Shown here: positions 9,447 through 19,246 of the stretch, piece by piece
Layout: every line of letters begins with the position of its first letter
How positions within the stretch are numbered: position 1 is the first letter of the stretch
Assembly: GCF_024449095.1 (NCBI RefSeq)
Contig: NZ_CP024627.1
Location: 2,790,001 to 2,854,000 of the forward strand
Length of the DNA stretch: 64,000 nucleotides
Direction of reading: 5' to 3'
Origin: Vibrio coralliilyticus
GTDB lineage: Bacteria; Pseudomonadota; Gammaproteobacteria; Enterobacterales; Vibrionaceae
Made by a program: the position numbers and the translations under genes
Notes under the pieces: generated by a model
Told to the model about the DNA's origin: nothing
The model's input: the letters and a program-made list of their open reading frames with translations, nothing else
The model's database searches: none

Positions 9447-10358
9447 TTAGGGTAAGTAGCGTTTTGGATTCACCGACTTACCTTGATAGCGAATTTCAAA
9501 GTGTAGACGAACACTGTTGGTTCCAGAACTGCCCATTGTTGCGATTTTCTGGCCTGCTTTTACACTTTGTCCTTCGTGTACGAGCAACCGTTCATTGTGC
9601 GCATAAGCACTGAGGTAGTTATCGTTATGTTTGATAATCACAAGATTACCATAACCGCGCAGTGCATTACCCGAATATACAACGGTGCCACTAGCTGTAG
9701 ACGATATCGGCTGACCTCGCTGTCCTGCAATGTCGATGCCTTTATTCCCTTGATCTCCAGCTGAGAAGTTTTTGATTACCCTCCCTTTAGTTGGCCATAA
9801 CCATCGAGAAATTTTCTCATTCTTTGGTTTAGAACCACTGACTGGTTTGTTAACGTTTTGTTTACTTTTAGAACCAACATACTCCTTTGATTTTGATTGA
9901 TCAACCTTCTTAATTGGTTCTTTTTTGGCCACACTCGGTTTACTTTGTGTGCCCTTGTTGCTAACTGATTGATTCGAGTTTTTACTCGAATTTACAGAAG
10001 GAGTTGAAGCTACGGCAACAGCCACAGGTGGGGATACCGTACCCGCACCAGTACCACCATACGCTGGCGGGTTATACGCAGGCTGCCAAAGTTTCAATTT
10101 TTGGCCTGGGAAAATGGTATAAGGCTTAGTTAAACCATTGTAACGAATGATATCTTTTACATCTTTATCTGTGACATACGCAATAAAGTAAAGCGTGTCA
10201 CCTTTCTTGACTTGGTAGTAACTGCCTCGATAGCTCCCACGGGAAATCGAGCTGTAGTCTTTGTTTAAACCTGAAACTGGCGCAGGGGAATGAGCAGCGC
10301 ATCCGATTAATATGCTACTCACAGCCACAACAGGAAAAAACTTAGACCACAGCATCAT
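9447..10358 (-). CDS. nlpD: Divisome activator lipoprotein NlpD (LysM + degenerate LytM)
   Basis: Outer-membrane lipoprotein that activates the amidase AmiC during septum splitting. A lipoprotein signal ends at the lipobox ILIGC (cysteine near residue 20). A LysM domain (YYQVKKGDTLYFIAYVTDKD, FPGQKLKLW), a long low-complexity Ser/Lys linker and a C-terminal M23/LytM domain follow. The LytM metal site is incomplete: the usual H-x3-D position reads NKGID, so the domain should be regulatory and not catalytic, as in E. coli NlpD. Two adjacent ATGs (10358, 10355) are both possible starts. Confidence 0.95.
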   Translation of the reverse strand: MMLWSKFFPVVAVSSILIGCAAHSPAPVSGLNKDYSSISRGSYRGSYYQVKKGDTLYFIAYVTDKDVKDIIRYNGLTKPYTIFPGQKLKLWQPAYNPPAYGGTGAGTVSPPVAVAVASTPSVNSSKNSNQSVSNKGTQSKPSVAKKEPIKKVDQSKSKEYVGSKSKQNVNKPVSGSKPKNEKISRWLWPTKGRVIKNFSAGDQGNKGIDIAGQRGQPISSTASGTVVYSGNALRGYGNLVIIKHNDNYLSAYAHNERLLVHEGQSVKAGQKIATMGSSGTNSVRLHFEIRYQGKSVNPKRYLP

Positions 10359-10360
10359 AG

Positions 10361-10987
10361 TTAAGCGAGTTCACCAGCAATGAGGGGAACAAAACGCACG
10401 TCCTCAATAATTTGAGATAAAAATTCATTATTCTGGCGAGTAATTTTGAGTAATTTTTGGACATCCTCACCGACGGGAATCACCAGTATTCCACCTTCAA
10501 CCAACTGCTCAAGCAACACTGGCGGAACTGAAGCGGCCGCAGCAGTGACAATGATCGCATCAAATGGCCCTTTTGCGGCCCAACCTTGCCAACCGTCTCC
10601 ATGCTTAGTTGAAACATTATAGATATCCAGTTGCTTAAGGCGGCGCTTTGCCTCCCATTGAAGCGATTTAATACGCTCGATCGAATACACGTGATCCACT
10701 AACTGAGCCAACACCGCAGTTTGATAGCCCGATCCAGTCCCAACCTCCAAGACTTGACTTGTCTGGCTAAGTTCAAGCATTTCTGTCATCTTTGCCACAA
10801 TGTACGGTTGAGAGATAGTCTGCCCTTGACCAATTGGTAGCGCATTGTTGTCATAAGCTTGGTGCATCATAGCCTGAGATACAAAACGCTCTCTCGGTAC
10901 GGTATAAATCGCGTTGATCACCCTTTGATCTTGAATGCCGCTGGCGACCAAAAAGTCAATCAATCGGTCGGCATGGGGATTCGTCAT
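10361..10987 (-). CDS. pcm: Protein-L-isoaspartate O-methyltransferase
   Basis: Uses S-adenosylmethionine to methylate isoaspartyl residues in aged proteins and start their repair. Methyltransferase motif I is [18 protein letters not shown]; the family blocks [19 protein letters not shown] and GGILVIPVG are clear. The ATG at 10987 (MTNPHADRL) is chosen by family comparison; it lies 2 bp after the surE stop codon, suggesting translational coupling. 208 residues. Followed 2 bp later by nlpD. Confidence 0.96.
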   Translation of the reverse strand: MTNPHADRLIDFLVASGIQDQRVINAIYTVPRERFVSQAMMHQAYDNNALPIGQGQTISQPYIVAKMTEMLELSQTSQVLEVGTGSGYQTAVLAQLVDHVYSIERIKSLQWEAKRRLKQLDIYNVSTKHGDGWQGWAAKGPFDAIIVTAAAASVPPVLLEQLVEGGILVIPVGEDVQKLLKITRQNNEFLSQIIEDVRFVPLIAGELA

Positions 10988-10989
10988 TC

Positions 10990-11748
10990 TTATTCGTCCT
11001 TTAACCAATTATCCATACTGCGTAACGACTCATGTGCCGTCAGATCAACTTGCAACGGGGTCAGAGAAACCAAGCCTTGTTCAATGGCATAAAAGTCCGT
11101 CCCTTCCCCAGCATCTTGCTCCTTCCCAGGAGGCCCTAACCAATAAATATCATGCCCTCGTGGATCTTGCTGCTTGATCATCGCCTCAGCGTGATGACGC
11201 GCACCTAAACGAGTCACACTGATTTCTTTCACATCTTCAAGTGGAAGATCCGGAATATTGACATTTAACAATCGATTAGTAGGGATAGGTGACGATAGAT
11301 GCTGTCTGACAATTTGACGGGCAATTTGGGCTGCTGTAGAAAAATGCGTTTTACCCACCAATGAAAATGCGATCGATTGAACCCCTAAAAAATGGCCTTC
11401 CATCGCAGCTGCCACCGTTCCAGAGTACAACACATCATCCCCTAAATTCGCCCCATGATTAATGCCTGTTAAAACCAAATCTGGCAGATCATCTTTCATA
11501 AGCTCATTCAACGCAAAGTGCACACAATCGGTTGGGGTTCCCTGAACAGAGTAGACTCCTTCCGAAAGCACTTTTACTCGCAAAGGCTGCTCGAGCGTAA
11601 GTGAGTTTGATGCACCGGAGCGATTCCTGTCTGGGGCAACGATAGTAATATCAGCCAAATCTCTCAAAGCATCAGCCAAAGCATGAATCCCTTCGGCATG
11701 CACACCATCATCATTACTGAGCAGGATTTTTAGTGCTTTCTCGCTCAT
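10990..11748 (-). CDS. surE: 5'/3'-nucleotidase SurE
   Basis: Metal-dependent nucleotidase and exopolyphosphatase of stationary-phase survival. It begins [16 protein letters not shown] with the metal-binding DD pair, followed by [16 protein letters not shown] and [25 protein letters not shown]. 252 residues from the ATG at 11748. That start overlaps the truD stop by 4 bp (ATGA), so the two genes are probably translationally coupled. Confidence 0.96.
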   Translation of the reverse strand: MSEKALKILLSNDDGVHAEGIHALADALRDLADITIVAPDRNRSGASNSLTLEQPLRVKVLSEGVYSVQGTPTDCVHFALNELMKDDLPDLVLTGINHGANLGDDVLYSGTVAAAMEGHFLGVQSIAFSLVGKTHFSTAAQIARQIVRQHLSSPIPTNRLLNVNIPDLPLEDVKEISVTRLGARHHAEAMIKQQDPRGHDIYWLGPPGKEQDAGEGTDFYAIEQGLVSLTPLQVDLTAHESLRSMDNWLKDE

Positions 11749-12791
11749 TCGTAACTGCGCTCCACTTCCAGTTCTTGGATCAACTCGCGGATAATTGCGG
11801 TCGCAAAACAACCCGCATCTAATGAAAAACGTAAGGTGATCGCGTCATGCTCTGCCTTCCACGTCAAGTTTTGAGGTTTCAGAGCTATGTTACGACGGTC
11901 ATGACGCATACGATTTCCGCGAATCAGAGCCATCAAATCCGGTTCTGCCTCTAGGTGAGGTAGCTCAAGTTCTAGAGCCTTAGCTTTTGTGGGTAAAGCA
12001 TTATCACCAGCCATTGCCGCCGTGATCTGTAGGGCTCCTTTTTCAACCTTCTCATTTAACTCCACCAGCATCTCTGAGGTTGCACTCATGATTCCTTCAG
12101 GCGCTTGCAGGCAATCCCCTTCAATTACCTGATTAAACAACTCTTGCTCAATACGAGCAGAAACAATGGTATTAAATATCCATGAACGTGCAGCTGAAAG
12201 ATATAGGCTGCGCTTATTCTGATTACGGGTTCGAACATTGTCGCGCCCCCAACGTCGAGCTTCACTCAAGTTATTCCCGTCGTGCCCAAAACGCTGGCTA
12301 CCAAAGTAGTTCGGTGCGCCGTACTGGCCAACTAACTCTAACCGCTTGAGAACATCGTCAACCTCACTCACTTCCGTCAGAGTAATGATAAACTCATTTC
12401 CTACTAGATCTCCTGGACGCAGTTTTTTGTTGTGCCGACAAGTCTCAAGAATCTCGATAGTGGGGTACTGAGCAAGAAACGCACTAAAGTCAGGTGTCTC
12501 ACCTTTAGGCAAATGGACACTCAACCACTGTTCCGTCACAGCATGTCGATCTTTAAGCCCAGCCCAACTGACATCTTTTGATTTGACGCCGCACACTTTA
12601 GCAAGCTCATTTGCCACAAAGCTGGTGTTTTCACCTGTTTTACGGATTCGCACCATCAAGTGCTCTCCCTCACCAGAAAAAGCAAAACCCAAGTTTTCAA
12701 TAACCTGAAAGTGCTGTGGCTTGGCTTTTAGCTTACCTGTTGCTTTAGGCTTGCCATTTAGATAAACGAGGGAAGATAAAATATCAGTCAT
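11745..12791 (-). CDS. truD: tRNA pseudouridine-13 synthase TruD
   Basis: Isomerises U13 of tRNA-Glu to pseudouridine. The catalytic aspartate sits in the family motif [15 protein letters not shown], with [16 protein letters not shown] and the C-terminal [16 protein letters not shown] also present. 348 residues, normal length. Located between ispF and surE, the common gamma-proteobacterial order. Confidence 0.96.
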   Translation of the reverse strand: MTDILSSLVYLNGKPKATGKLKAKPQHFQVIENLGFAFSGEGEHLMVRIRKTGENTSFVANELAKVCGVKSKDVSWAGLKDRHAVTEQWLSVHLPKGETPDFSAFLAQYPTIEILETCRHNKKLRPGDLVGNEFIITLTEVSEVDDVLKRLELVGQYGAPNYFGSQRFGHDGNNLSEARRWGRDNVRTRNQNKRSLYLSAARSWIFNTIVSARIEQELFNQVIEGDCLQAPEGIMSATSEMLVELNEKVEKGALQITAAMAGDNALPTKAKALELELPHLEAEPDLMALIRGNRMRHDRRNIALKPQNLTWKAEHDAITLRFSLDAGCFATAIIRELIQELEVERSYE

Positions 12792-12837
12792 AGTATTACC
12801 GTTACGCCCTAAGCTTTCACTCCCAAGGCGTCATGAT

Positions 12838-13320
12838 TTATTGTGGTTTGATAAGGAGTACAACGGCTTCCGTCGCGATCCCTTCTTTACGGCCAGTAAA
12901 GCCAAGGCGCTCCGTCGTTGTTGCTTTGACGTTTACATTACTGATGTCAGTTTCTAAATCTTGAGCGATAACCTCACACATTGCGCCAATATGAGGCGCC
13001 ATTTTCGGAGCCTGAGCCATAATAGTGACGTCGGCATTACCTAGGATGTAACCTTGCTCTTTAACTCGGCGGTACACATCGCGAAGCAAATCCCGGCTAT
13101 TAGCCCCTTTCCATTCATCGTCAGTATCTGGAAAATGCCGCCCAATATCACCTGCAGCAATTGCCCCTAGCAACGCATCGCACAATGCATGCAAGGCCAC
13201 ATCACCATCAGAATGAGCAATCAAACCTTGCTCGTACGGTACTGAAACGCCACCAATAATTACCGGGCCTTCACCACCAAATTTATGGACATCGAAGCCA
13301 TGACCAATACGAATCATCAT
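12838..13320 (-). CDS. ispF: 2-C-methyl-D-erythritol 2,4-cyclodiphosphate synthase
   Basis: Fifth enzyme of the MEP isoprenoid pathway; it forms the cyclic diphosphate and releases CMP. Metal-binding [10 protein letters not shown] is at the N-terminus, with [18 protein letters not shown] and FPDTD following. 160 residues with two consecutive ATGs at the start. It abuts ispD directly (ispD stop at 13321-13323), so the two MEP genes are coupled. Confidence 0.97.
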   Translation of the reverse strand: MMIRIGHGFDVHKFGGEGPVIIGGVSVPYEQGLIAHSDGDVALHALCDALLGAIAAGDIGRHFPDTDDEWKGANSRDLLRDVYRRVKEQGYILGNADVTIMAQAPKMAPHIGAMCEVIAQDLETDISNVNVKATTTERLGFTGRKEGIATEAVVLLIKPQ

Positions 13321-14025
13321 TTATCCTTTATTACGATTGAGATAAAACTCTGCGAGCGCTAAGTCTTCGGGCTGTGTAATTTTTATATTGTCTGCCGAGC
13401 CCTGAACCAAAGCTGGAGATTGCCCGGACCACTCTAGGGCCGAGGCCTCGTCAGTGATGGTGGCACCTCGTGAAAGCGCCTCCTCTAACACAGTGGTCAG
13501 TTGCTCAGTTTTAAACATTTGTGGAGTCAGTGCATGCCACAGTGCTTCTCTATCTACAGTATGAGCAATGTTTTGATCTCTGTTTGCTCTTTTCATTGTG
13601 TCTCTGACCGGTGAGGCAAGAATCCCGCCCACAGGGTGTTGTAAAGACACATCAATTAACTTGTCTAAATCTTGCTGTTTTACGCATGGTCTGGCGGCAT
13701 CGTGTACCATCACCCAATCAGCAAGCCGATGAGCATGAACAAACTTTAGCCCCGACAACACGGAATCAGCTCGCTCTTTTCCTCCAGCCACTTTTATCAC
13801 CTGAGGGTTTTGAGCAATAGCTAGCAATGGGAAATATGGATCACCATCAGTAATCGATACGATAACCGTACTTACCTTAGGATGTTGCAGTAGCTTCTCA
13901 ACCGTATGCTCAAGAACGGCTTTACCATTAATAGTGAGGTACTGTTTTGGGCGGTCAGCCTGCATACGACTGCCGACACCTGCCGCTGGAACAATAGCGA
14001 CTATAGAGAAACTCGATTTTGTCAT
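13321..14025 (-). CDS. ispD: 2-C-methyl-D-erythritol 4-phosphate cytidylyltransferase
   Basis: Third enzyme of the MEP pathway, transferring CMP to methylerythritol phosphate. Nucleotide-binding [21 protein letters not shown] is at the N-terminus, with [11 protein letters not shown] and the C-terminal [10 protein letters not shown] that contacts substrate. 234 residues. It follows ftsB by 2 bp, a conserved ftsB-ispD-ispF order. Confidence 0.97.
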   Translation of the reverse strand: MTKSSFSIVAIVPAAGVGSRMQADRPKQYLTINGKAVLEHTVEKLLQHPKVSTVIVSITDGDPYFPLLAIAQNPQVIKVAGGKERADSVLSGLKFVHAHRLADWVMVHDAARPCVKQQDLDKLIDVSLQHPVGGILASPVRDTMKRANRDQNIAHTVDREALWHALTPQMFKTEQLTTVLEEALSRGATITDEASALEWSGQSPALVQGSADNIKITQPEDLALAEFYLNRNKG

Positions 14026-14027
14026 GC

Positions 14028-14306
14028 CTAGCGTTCATCTCCGACAATGCGGTAAAACGTCTCACCTTCTTTGACCATGCCTAATTCATGACGCGCGCGT
14101 TCTTCTATTGCGTCAAGCCCTTGGCGTAGGTCATCAATTTCAGCGAACATTTCATTATTCCGATTTTGCAAATTTCCATTCACTTGATGCTGAACTTCTA
14201 TTTCAGCATTGACCGACTGAAATTCAGAAATGCCATTTTTACCCAGCCACAGTGTGTACTGTAGCCAGCCTAATAAAAGAAGTAAGGTTAGGGCAAAAAT
14301 CCGCAT
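14028..14306 (-). CDS. ftsB: Cell division protein FtsB
   Basis: Small bitopic membrane protein of the FtsQLB divisome complex. One N-terminal transmembrane helix ([18 protein letters not shown]) is followed by a coiled coil and the conserved [18 protein letters not shown]. The ATG at 14306 (MRIFALT) matches family starts; the frame extends upstream through a hydrophobic stretch without family support. 92 residues. Confidence 0.95.
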   Translation of the reverse strand: MRIFALTLLLLLGWLQYTLWLGKNGISEFQSVNAEIEVQHQVNGNLQNRNNEMFAEIDDLRQGLDAIEERARHELGMVKEGETFYRIVGDER

Positions 14307-14418
14307 AAAATATTCTAAGAATAAGAGGTAAAAAAAGACCACCTATATACCACAATGTCGCTTTTCAGGCGAGATTAGGCCACGTGGTCTTGACGAAGAT
14401 ACTGATTATTATCTGCAA

Positions 14419-15222
14419 TTACTGTATAAGCAAGAAAGCAAATAAACCAAAGCCAAGGATGAGTCGATAAATAACGAAAGGAGTCATCCCCATTCGTGAA
14501 ATCAATTTCAGGAAGAAATGAATACATACGTAGGCGCTGATAAACGAGGTTACGATCCCTGTCAGCAAAAAACCTAGATGAATAGGATCGCCACTGCTCA
14601 CCAATTTCAGACCTAAGTAACCACCAGCCAATAAAATGATAGGGATAGACATGAGGAAAGAAAACCTTGCGGCCGCTTCACGGGTAAAGCCTAAGTACAA
14701 TGCTGCCGTGATTGTCGCGCCAGAACGAGAGGTGCCTGGAATCATGGCAAGGGCTTGAGCAACACCGATAAACAATGCTTTCTTCCAATCTGCCTGATAC
14801 TCATCATCCGCTAGATTCGCGTGTTTATCGACATACCACAGCAATAAACCAAACACGATGGTGGTGGTCGCAATCACCCAAGCACTGCGCAGATACAATT
14901 CTATAAAGTCTTTCATTAACAAGCCAAACACACACGCAGGTATGGTGGCTAGAATGATCATCCATGCCAGCTTGGCTTCTTTACTGTGATCCCCTTTAAA
15001 GATCGAAGCAAAAAATGCCGACAACAATGCCACCACTTCGCTGCGAAAATAGATCATCACTGCAGCTAATGTGCCGACATGAACAGCTACATCAAATGCC
15101 AACCCCTGATCTTCCCAGCCCAAAATGGCCGATGGTAAAATTAGGTGTGCCGAGCTGGAGATCGGTAAAAATTCGGTAAGCCCTTGAATTAAGGCAAGGA
15201 TAAAAGCTTCAAAATAACTCAT
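14419..15222 (-). CDS. uppP: Undecaprenyl-diphosphate phosphatase
   Basis: Inner-membrane enzyme (also called BacA) that dephosphorylates undecaprenyl diphosphate to recycle the lipid carrier of peptidoglycan synthesis; extra copies cause bacitracin resistance. The catalytic blocks [15 protein letters not shown] and [10 protein letters not shown] are intact. 267 residues with about eight membrane segments. Lies between ftsB and folK. Confidence 0.97.
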   Translation of the reverse strand: MSYFEAFILALIQGLTEFLPISSSAHLILPSAILGWEDQGLAFDVAVHVGTLAAVMIYFRSEVVALLSAFFASIFKGDHSKEAKLAWMIILATIPACVFGLLMKDFIELYLRSAWVIATTTIVFGLLLWYVDKHANLADDEYQADWKKALFIGVAQALAMIPGTSRSGATITAALYLGFTREAAARFSFLMSIPIILLAGGYLGLKLVSSGDPIHLGFLLTGIVTSFISAYVCIHFFLKLISRMGMTPFVIYRLILGFGLFAFLLIQ

Positions 15223-15239
15223 TAGATACTCAATTATGC

Positions 15240-15728
15240 TTAGTTATTAAACCAGAGTTCAACTTTGTTTAAGGTTTCTGGGTAAGAAGATTCGAGCCAG
15301 ATTTGGTGGATCGTGCGACCATCTCCCGGAACACAAAGAGCAGCGCACAGTTCATGCAGTGGTTCAATCACGAACCCGTACTTGTAGATATCACTGCGAG
15401 GAAGCTCTGGCGAATGCTCAGAGATATTCTGGCCAAACAAGATGATGTCGAGATCAACGGTTCGTGGCTCAAATTTCTTCGCATTTTCTTCTCGCCCCCA
15501 TTTGAGCTCAATTTGACGCAGTTGTCGTGCAAATTCCAATAAATCTAACGAGGTTTGCATTTCTACGACAAGATTAAAAAACGCCTCTCCTTCAAACCCA
15601 ACCGCTTCGCATTCATAAACAGTTGATAAGCGTAGATTTTGACCGAGTAGAGATAACTCTCTGATAGCTGCCTCAATGTGTTTATGCCTGTCTACATTGG
15701 AACCAACGCCAATGTATGTCGTGTTCAT
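15240..15728 (-). CDS. folK: HPPK-family folate pyrophosphokinase (FolK-like)
   Basis: 2-amino-4-hydroxy-6-hydroxymethyldihydropteridine pyrophosphokinase, which transfers pyrophosphate from ATP in folate synthesis. [33 protein letters not shown] with the metal-binding aspartates, and a C-terminal VIEPLHEL are present. 162 residues. It overlaps folB by 4 bp (ATGA), linking it to the preceding pathway step. Many gammas carry another folK next to pcnB, so this could be a second copy; that gene would be outside this window. Confidence 0.93.
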   Translation of the reverse strand: MNTTYIGVGSNVDRHKHIEAAIRELSLLGQNLRLSTVYECEAVGFEGEAFFNLVVEMQTSLDLLEFARQLRQIELKWGREENAKKFEPRTVDLDIILFGQNISEHSPELPRSDIYKYGFVIEPLHELCAALCVPGDGRTIHQIWLESSYPETLNKVELWFNN

Positions 15729-16078
15729 GCTTGGCCTCGCTCAATCACGACACCCACACCAGATGCCTGAGGAACCGCACCAGGCTTGGTCAGGCGAATC
15801 TTAACCCATGGCACGCTAAATTGAGTCATAATGAGATGGGCAACTTCTTCCGCAACCCGTTCTACCAGCAAAAAATGACCTGATTCAATATGAGACAAAA
15901 CAGCCGAACTCACTTGCGCATAATCTAGAGCATCTGCAACGTCATCACTTTTCCCAGCAGGCTGGTTGTCATGAGCCATTTCAATATCCAGGACCAGTTT
16001 TTGTTTGATTCCCTGTTCCCAGTCATAAACGCCGATAGTCGTGATCACTTCTAACTGCTCGATAAATACTTTATCCAT
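15725..16078 (-). CDS. folB: Dihydroneopterin aldolase
   Basis: Converts dihydroneopterin to hydroxymethyldihydropterin, the substrate of FolK. EVITTIGVYDWEQ at the N-terminus and FLLVERVAEEVAHLI are family blocks; the conserved lysine lies in KIRLTKPGAVP. The ATG at 16078 (MDKVFIEQLEV) matches family starts. 117 residues. First gene of the folB-folK pair, divergent from plsY as in E. coli. Confidence 0.95.
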   Translation of the reverse strand: MDKVFIEQLEVITTIGVYDWEQGIKQKLVLDIEMAHDNQPAGKSDDVADALDYAQVSSAVLSHIESGHFLLVERVAEEVAHLIMTQFSVPWVKIRLTKPGAVPQASGVGVVIERGQA

Positions 16079-16236
16079 GCGCTTTGCTTCCTTTAGAGGT
16101 CGGATACCCAAATCAGGTAAAAAGTCGTACTATTTTTATCTCAAACACCACTCAGTTGGTAGTTTGAGTATTCTAAGCACGATATGATATCAATTACTTG
16201 CCTAGCTAACATCTCTAAATAACGAGTAACTTCAAT

Positions 16237-16851
16237 ATGACTCCACTAGCACTTGTCATGATCATTTTTGCCTACCTACTAGGCTCGATCTCGAGTGCCG
16301 TATTGATCTGTCGTTTACTTCGGTTGCCTGACCCTAGGGGTGTAGGTTCTCATAATCCCGGAGCAACCAATGTATTAAGAATCGGAGATAAGAAGGCCGC
16401 CGCTTCGGTCTTGCTTTGCGATATGCTCAAAGGAACCATTCCTGTTTGGGGAGGATATTTCCTCAATATCGACCCTATCATTCTTGGTGTGATTGCGATC
16501 GCTGCCTGTTTAGGCCATATGTATCCGATTTTTTTCCATTTTAAAGGAGGGAAAGGTGTCGCGACTGCGCTTGGAGCAATAGCCCCGATAGGCCTTGATT
16601 TAACCGCAATGATCATCGTGACATGGTTATTAGTCGCATTGGTTTTTCGCTATTCCTCTCTTGCAGCTATCATCACGGTATTACTGGCCCCTTTATATAC
16701 GTGGATGATCAAACCTCAATACACCTTACCAGTCGCTATGCTGTGTTGCCTTATTGTATTTAGGCATCATCAAAATATCAGACGATTAGCTGAGGGAACG
16801 GAACCTAAAGTCGGTGAGAAAAAGAAAGATTTAGATAAGGCCTCTGAATGA
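16237..16851 (+). CDS. plsY: Acyl-phosphate:glycerol-3-phosphate acyltransferase
   Basis: Membrane enzyme that acylates glycerol-3-phosphate with acyl-phosphate, the first step of phospholipid synthesis in most bacteria. [25 protein letters not shown], and [13 protein letters not shown] are the three conserved motifs. 204 residues with several membrane segments and a short basic C-terminal tail. Formerly YgiH. Confidence 0.97.
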   Translation: MTPLALVMIIFAYLLGSISSAVLICRLLRLPDPRGVGSHNPGATNVLRIGDKKAAASVLLCDMLKGTIPVWGGYFLNIDPIILGVIAIAACLGHMYPIFFHFKGGKGVATALGAIAPIGLDLTAMIIVTWLLVALVFRYSSLAAIITVLLAPLYTWMIKPQYTLPVAMLCCLIVFRHHQNIRRLAEGTEPKVGEKKKDLDKASE

Positions 16852-16862
16852 GGCCTTAGAGT

Positions 16863-17690
16863 TTATAGGTATATTTTCGCTAGGAAATTCTGCAACATTG
16901 CAGTGACAAATTCTGGCTGCTCTAGGTTAGCAATATGGCCAGCTTTCGGCACCTGAATAAGTTCTGAGCCTGTAATGCAATCGTTCATTAAATACGATTC
17001 CAGGACCGGACGAGGAATGTCTTCTTGCCCTACAGCGATCAGCACAGGTAACGCGAACTTCTCAATATCTTCGATTTGGTCTCGACGGCCAAACACCATT
17101 CGCCCCATACGAGCGACTTCCGCAGCTTGCTGACCTTTCAGATTAGATAACTTCTCTCGAAATCCAGCCACTAAATCAGGTGACTCTTGCTCTGCATTTC
17201 GCGCAAAAAACATCGGAGTAACAATATCAACGATAGGCTCAGGCACCATTTGTGCGGCCGAAATAGTTTCCAACATAGTGAAGTATTTTTTGTGGGTCAC
17301 TTCTGGTTCTAAACCGACAAACGTATCCATCATAACCAGAGATTTGACACGCTCAGGTGCTAGATTAACCACTTCACTGCCCCACATACCACCAACAGAA
17401 AGCCCGATAATCGAAAACTGCTCAACTTCCAGATGGTCCATTAACGCTATAATCTGCTGAGCATAATCCACCAATGAGATAGTTGAAGCAGGAGCAAACT
17501 CAGACTGACCATGAGCCCAAAAATCCGGCACTACACAGCGATAGTTTTGACTCAATACTTCAATTTGAGGTGCCCACATTTCGCTGTCCCACAGATAGCT
17601 GTGACCAAAAACAATAACTGGGCCTTGGCCAATATCCTGATACGCCATTTGATGGCCATCTACAGCAAATTTATTCACAGTTTTTTCCAT
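16863..17690 (-). CDS. Alpha/beta-fold hydrolase of unknown substrate
   Basis: 275-residue cytosolic hydrolase. The oxyanion-hole region reads VIVFGHSYLWDS, the nucleophile elbow GLSVGG (serine), and the catalytic histidine PKAGHIANLEQP; the acid is probably the aspartate in AVGQEDIPRP. This pattern is typical of small-molecule ester or C-C bond hydrolases, but the substrate cannot be told from sequence. It lies between convergent plsY and the IS element, 5' end towards the IS. Confidence 0.88.
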   Translation of the reverse strand: MEKTVNKFAVDGHQMAYQDIGQGPVIVFGHSYLWDSEMWAPQIEVLSQNYRCVVPDFWAHGQSEFAPASTISLVDYAQQIIALMDHLEVEQFSIIGLSVGGMWGSEVVNLAPERVKSLVMMDTFVGLEPEVTHKKYFTMLETISAAQMVPEPIVDIVTPMFFARNAEQESPDLVAGFREKLSNLKGQQAAEVARMGRMVFGRRDQIEDIEKFALPVLIAVGQEDIPRPVLESYLMNDCITGSELIQVPKAGHIANLEQPEFVTAMLQNFLAKIYL

Positions 17691-17780
17691 TGGTAATATT
17701 TATAAAATCCAAGAGTATCATTAATGACAAAATTAACACCTCGGATGTTTTCACTTTATCCGATAAAAAGAAAAAAGGCC

Positions 17781-17792
17781 GACTCTCAAGAG
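17781..17792 (+). repeat. 12-bp target site duplication, left copy
   Basis: GACTCTCAAGAG directly before the IS left end; an identical copy is at 19216-19227. IS4 elements typically duplicate 11-13 bp. Confidence 0.93.
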
Positions 17793-17840
17793 TAATGCCG
17801 ATCGTTTTAGAGACTTGAACGATCCTGAGATCGTATGATA

Positions 17841-17867
17841 ATCCCCACTAACAAAGTTAGTGGGGAT
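17841..17867 (+). terminator. Hairpin with T-tract immediately before the transposase start codon
   Basis: Perfect 12-bp stem ATCCCCACTAAC / GTTAGTGGGGAT with AAA loop followed by TTTTTT, ending 5 bp before the ATG at 17873. It has the form of an intrinsic terminator and leaves no Shine-Dalgarno sequence. It should block transposase expression from read-through transcription. Confidence 0.75.
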
Positions 17868-17872
17868 TTTTT

Positions 17873-19195
17873 ATGTTTGCTCAAGAGCTGCTTTTGGCAC
17901 ATGAGACTATCGAGGATGGTAAAAACTATGAGTCTGTAGTTAATGCCATTCAGCTTGAATGGATAGAACAAGCTTTGCTTGATACGTCTAAAGCAAGCAT
18001 TAGAAGGCGACGCTTACCAGCGCAACAAGCCGTCTGGCTCGTCATTTGGATGGGATTGCAACGGAATAAATCAATCAAAGAAGTATGCAGTTCTCTTGAC
18101 CTAGCTCTCCAACCTAAGCCTCAGGATTCTTGGTCTCGTGTTGCACCTAGCGTACTTACTGACTCTAGGCGACGTTTGGACGAAGCTCCTCTCGCTGCTT
18201 TGTTTAAAACCTCTATGGCGGCATGGGAGAGCGACGCGCTAGTAAAGGATAAGGCGCTAGGGCTAAACATTATGGCCGTGGATGGTACCACTTTTCGTTG
18301 CCAAGATTCAGAAGACAATGCGCAAGCGTTTGGATTCATTTCTCAAAAACATAAACCTTATCCTCAACTGCGCTTGGTCGGTCTGATGGCTACCGAGACA
18401 CGTTTTATGGTAGGGGCTGCATTCGATGCTTGTCAGGTCGGTGAGACAACACTGGCACGCCGATTATTAGGAGACGTGCCAGCAAACTCACTCACATTGT
18501 TTGATCGTTGCTACTTTTCTGCCGACCTATTGATATCGTGGAATGCTGCTGCCTCCAATAGCCACTGGCTAACCCCTGTGAAACGCAAAGTAAGATATGA
18601 AGTTTTGGAGCGTTTTGCTGAAAACGACATGCTTATCTCTATGCCTGTTTCACAGCAAGCTCAGCGCAATAACCCTAATTTGCCGACTCATTGGCAAGCA
18701 CGCCTCATCCTCTACAAAGACCCAAAAGGTGAAATTGAAGGCTTTATAACTTCACTGGTTGATCCTGAGAAATACTCATTAGAAGACTTATTGACTGTCT
18801 ATTGGCAACGCTGGGAAATAGAAGAAGGTTACGGTGAGATAAAACAAACTCAGTTACAAAATGAAGTCACCTTGAGAAGTCGTTTTGCTGCTGGTGTTAG
18901 ACAAGAGCTCTGGGGAATATTGCTGGCGTACAATTTGGTGCGCTTAGAGATGGTTCATATTGCTAAAGACGCTGAGGTAAGGCCAACTAGAGTGAGCTTT
19001 ACAGCGGCAATAAATTTGATAGATACCCAGCTACGTTGGCTAGCGCTTAGCCCTGACGGAACTCTACCGAGCAAACTCAAGCAAATGAGGGAGAACATAA
19101 GTCACTTCATTTTACCGGATAAAAGGAAGGACCGAACGTATCCACGTTCAGTCCTTTTTGTCCCACCCAAATACCCATTTAGGTATAAGCGTTAA
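17873..19195 (+). CDS. IS4-family DDE transposase
   Basis: 440-residue transposase. N-terminal IS4-type domain (residues about 10-110), then the DDE core: first aspartate in MAVDGTT, second in LFDRCYF, and the glutamate in the Y-(2)-R-(3)-E-(6)-K signature visible as YWQRWEIEEGYGEIK. Uninterrupted and of the usual IS4 length. The start codon lies only 5 bp after a terminator-like hairpin with no visible Shine-Dalgarno sequence, so expression is probably low. Confidence 0.95.
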   Translation: MFAQELLLAHETIEDGKNYESVVNAIQLEWIEQALLDTSKASIRRRRLPAQQAVWLVIWMGLQRNKSIKEVCSSLDLALQPKPQDSWSRVAPSVLTDSRRRLDEAPLAALFKTSMAAWESDALVKDKALGLNIMAVDGTTFRCQDSEDNAQAFGFISQKHKPYPQLRLVGLMATETRFMVGAAFDACQVGETTLARRLLGDVPANSLTLFDRCYFSADLLISWNAAASNSHWLTPVKRKVRYEVLERFAENDMLISMPVSQQAQRNNPNLPTHWQARLILYKDPKGEIEGFITSLVDPEKYSLEDLLTVYWQRWEIEEGYGEIKQTQLQNEVTLRSRFAAGVRQELWGILLAYNLVRLEMVHIAKDAEVRPTRVSFTAAINLIDTQLRWLALSPDGTLPSKLKQMRENISHFILPDKRKDRTYPRSVLFVPPKYPFRYKR

Positions 19196-19215
19196 TGCTT
19201 ATCCGAACGGCATTA

Positions 19216-19227
19216 GACTCTCAAGAG
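19216..19227 (+). repeat. 12-bp target site duplication, right copy
   Basis: GACTCTCAAGAG, identical to 17781-17792, directly after the IS right end. Confidence 0.93.
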
Positions 19228-19246
19228 CGGCCTTATAACAAGCAAT

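Larger units (their letters stand above)
17793..19215 (+). mobile_element. Complete IS4-family insertion sequence (1423 bp)
   Basis: Left end TAATGCCGATCGTTTTAG and right end (reverse complement) TAATGCCGTTCGGATAAG form imperfect 18-bp terminal inverted repeats, about 14 of 18 identical. The element is flanked by a perfect 12-bp duplication and carries one full-length transposase gene. Size and TAATGCCGATC end sequence closely resemble IS4 itself (1426 bp). Perfect target duplications and an intact transposase suggest recent insertion and probable activity. Confidence 0.93.
17774..19234 (-). other. tsaD terminator hairpin split by the IS element
   Basis: If the IS and one copy of the target duplication are removed, the flanks join into a minus-strand stem AAGGCCG / CGGCCTT (right arm 19228-19234, left arm 17775-17781). 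An inner CTCT/AGAG pairing and a following T-run (17771-17776 as A on plus) complete a standard terminator just beyond tsaD. The insertion places 1.4 kb inside its loop, so tsaD transcripts should now run into the IS. Confidence 0.8.

Noticed and set aside
9447..10358. Active M23 endopeptidase
   Set aside because: The first metal-ligand histidine of LytM is replaced (NKGID) and synteny with rpoS identifies NlpD.
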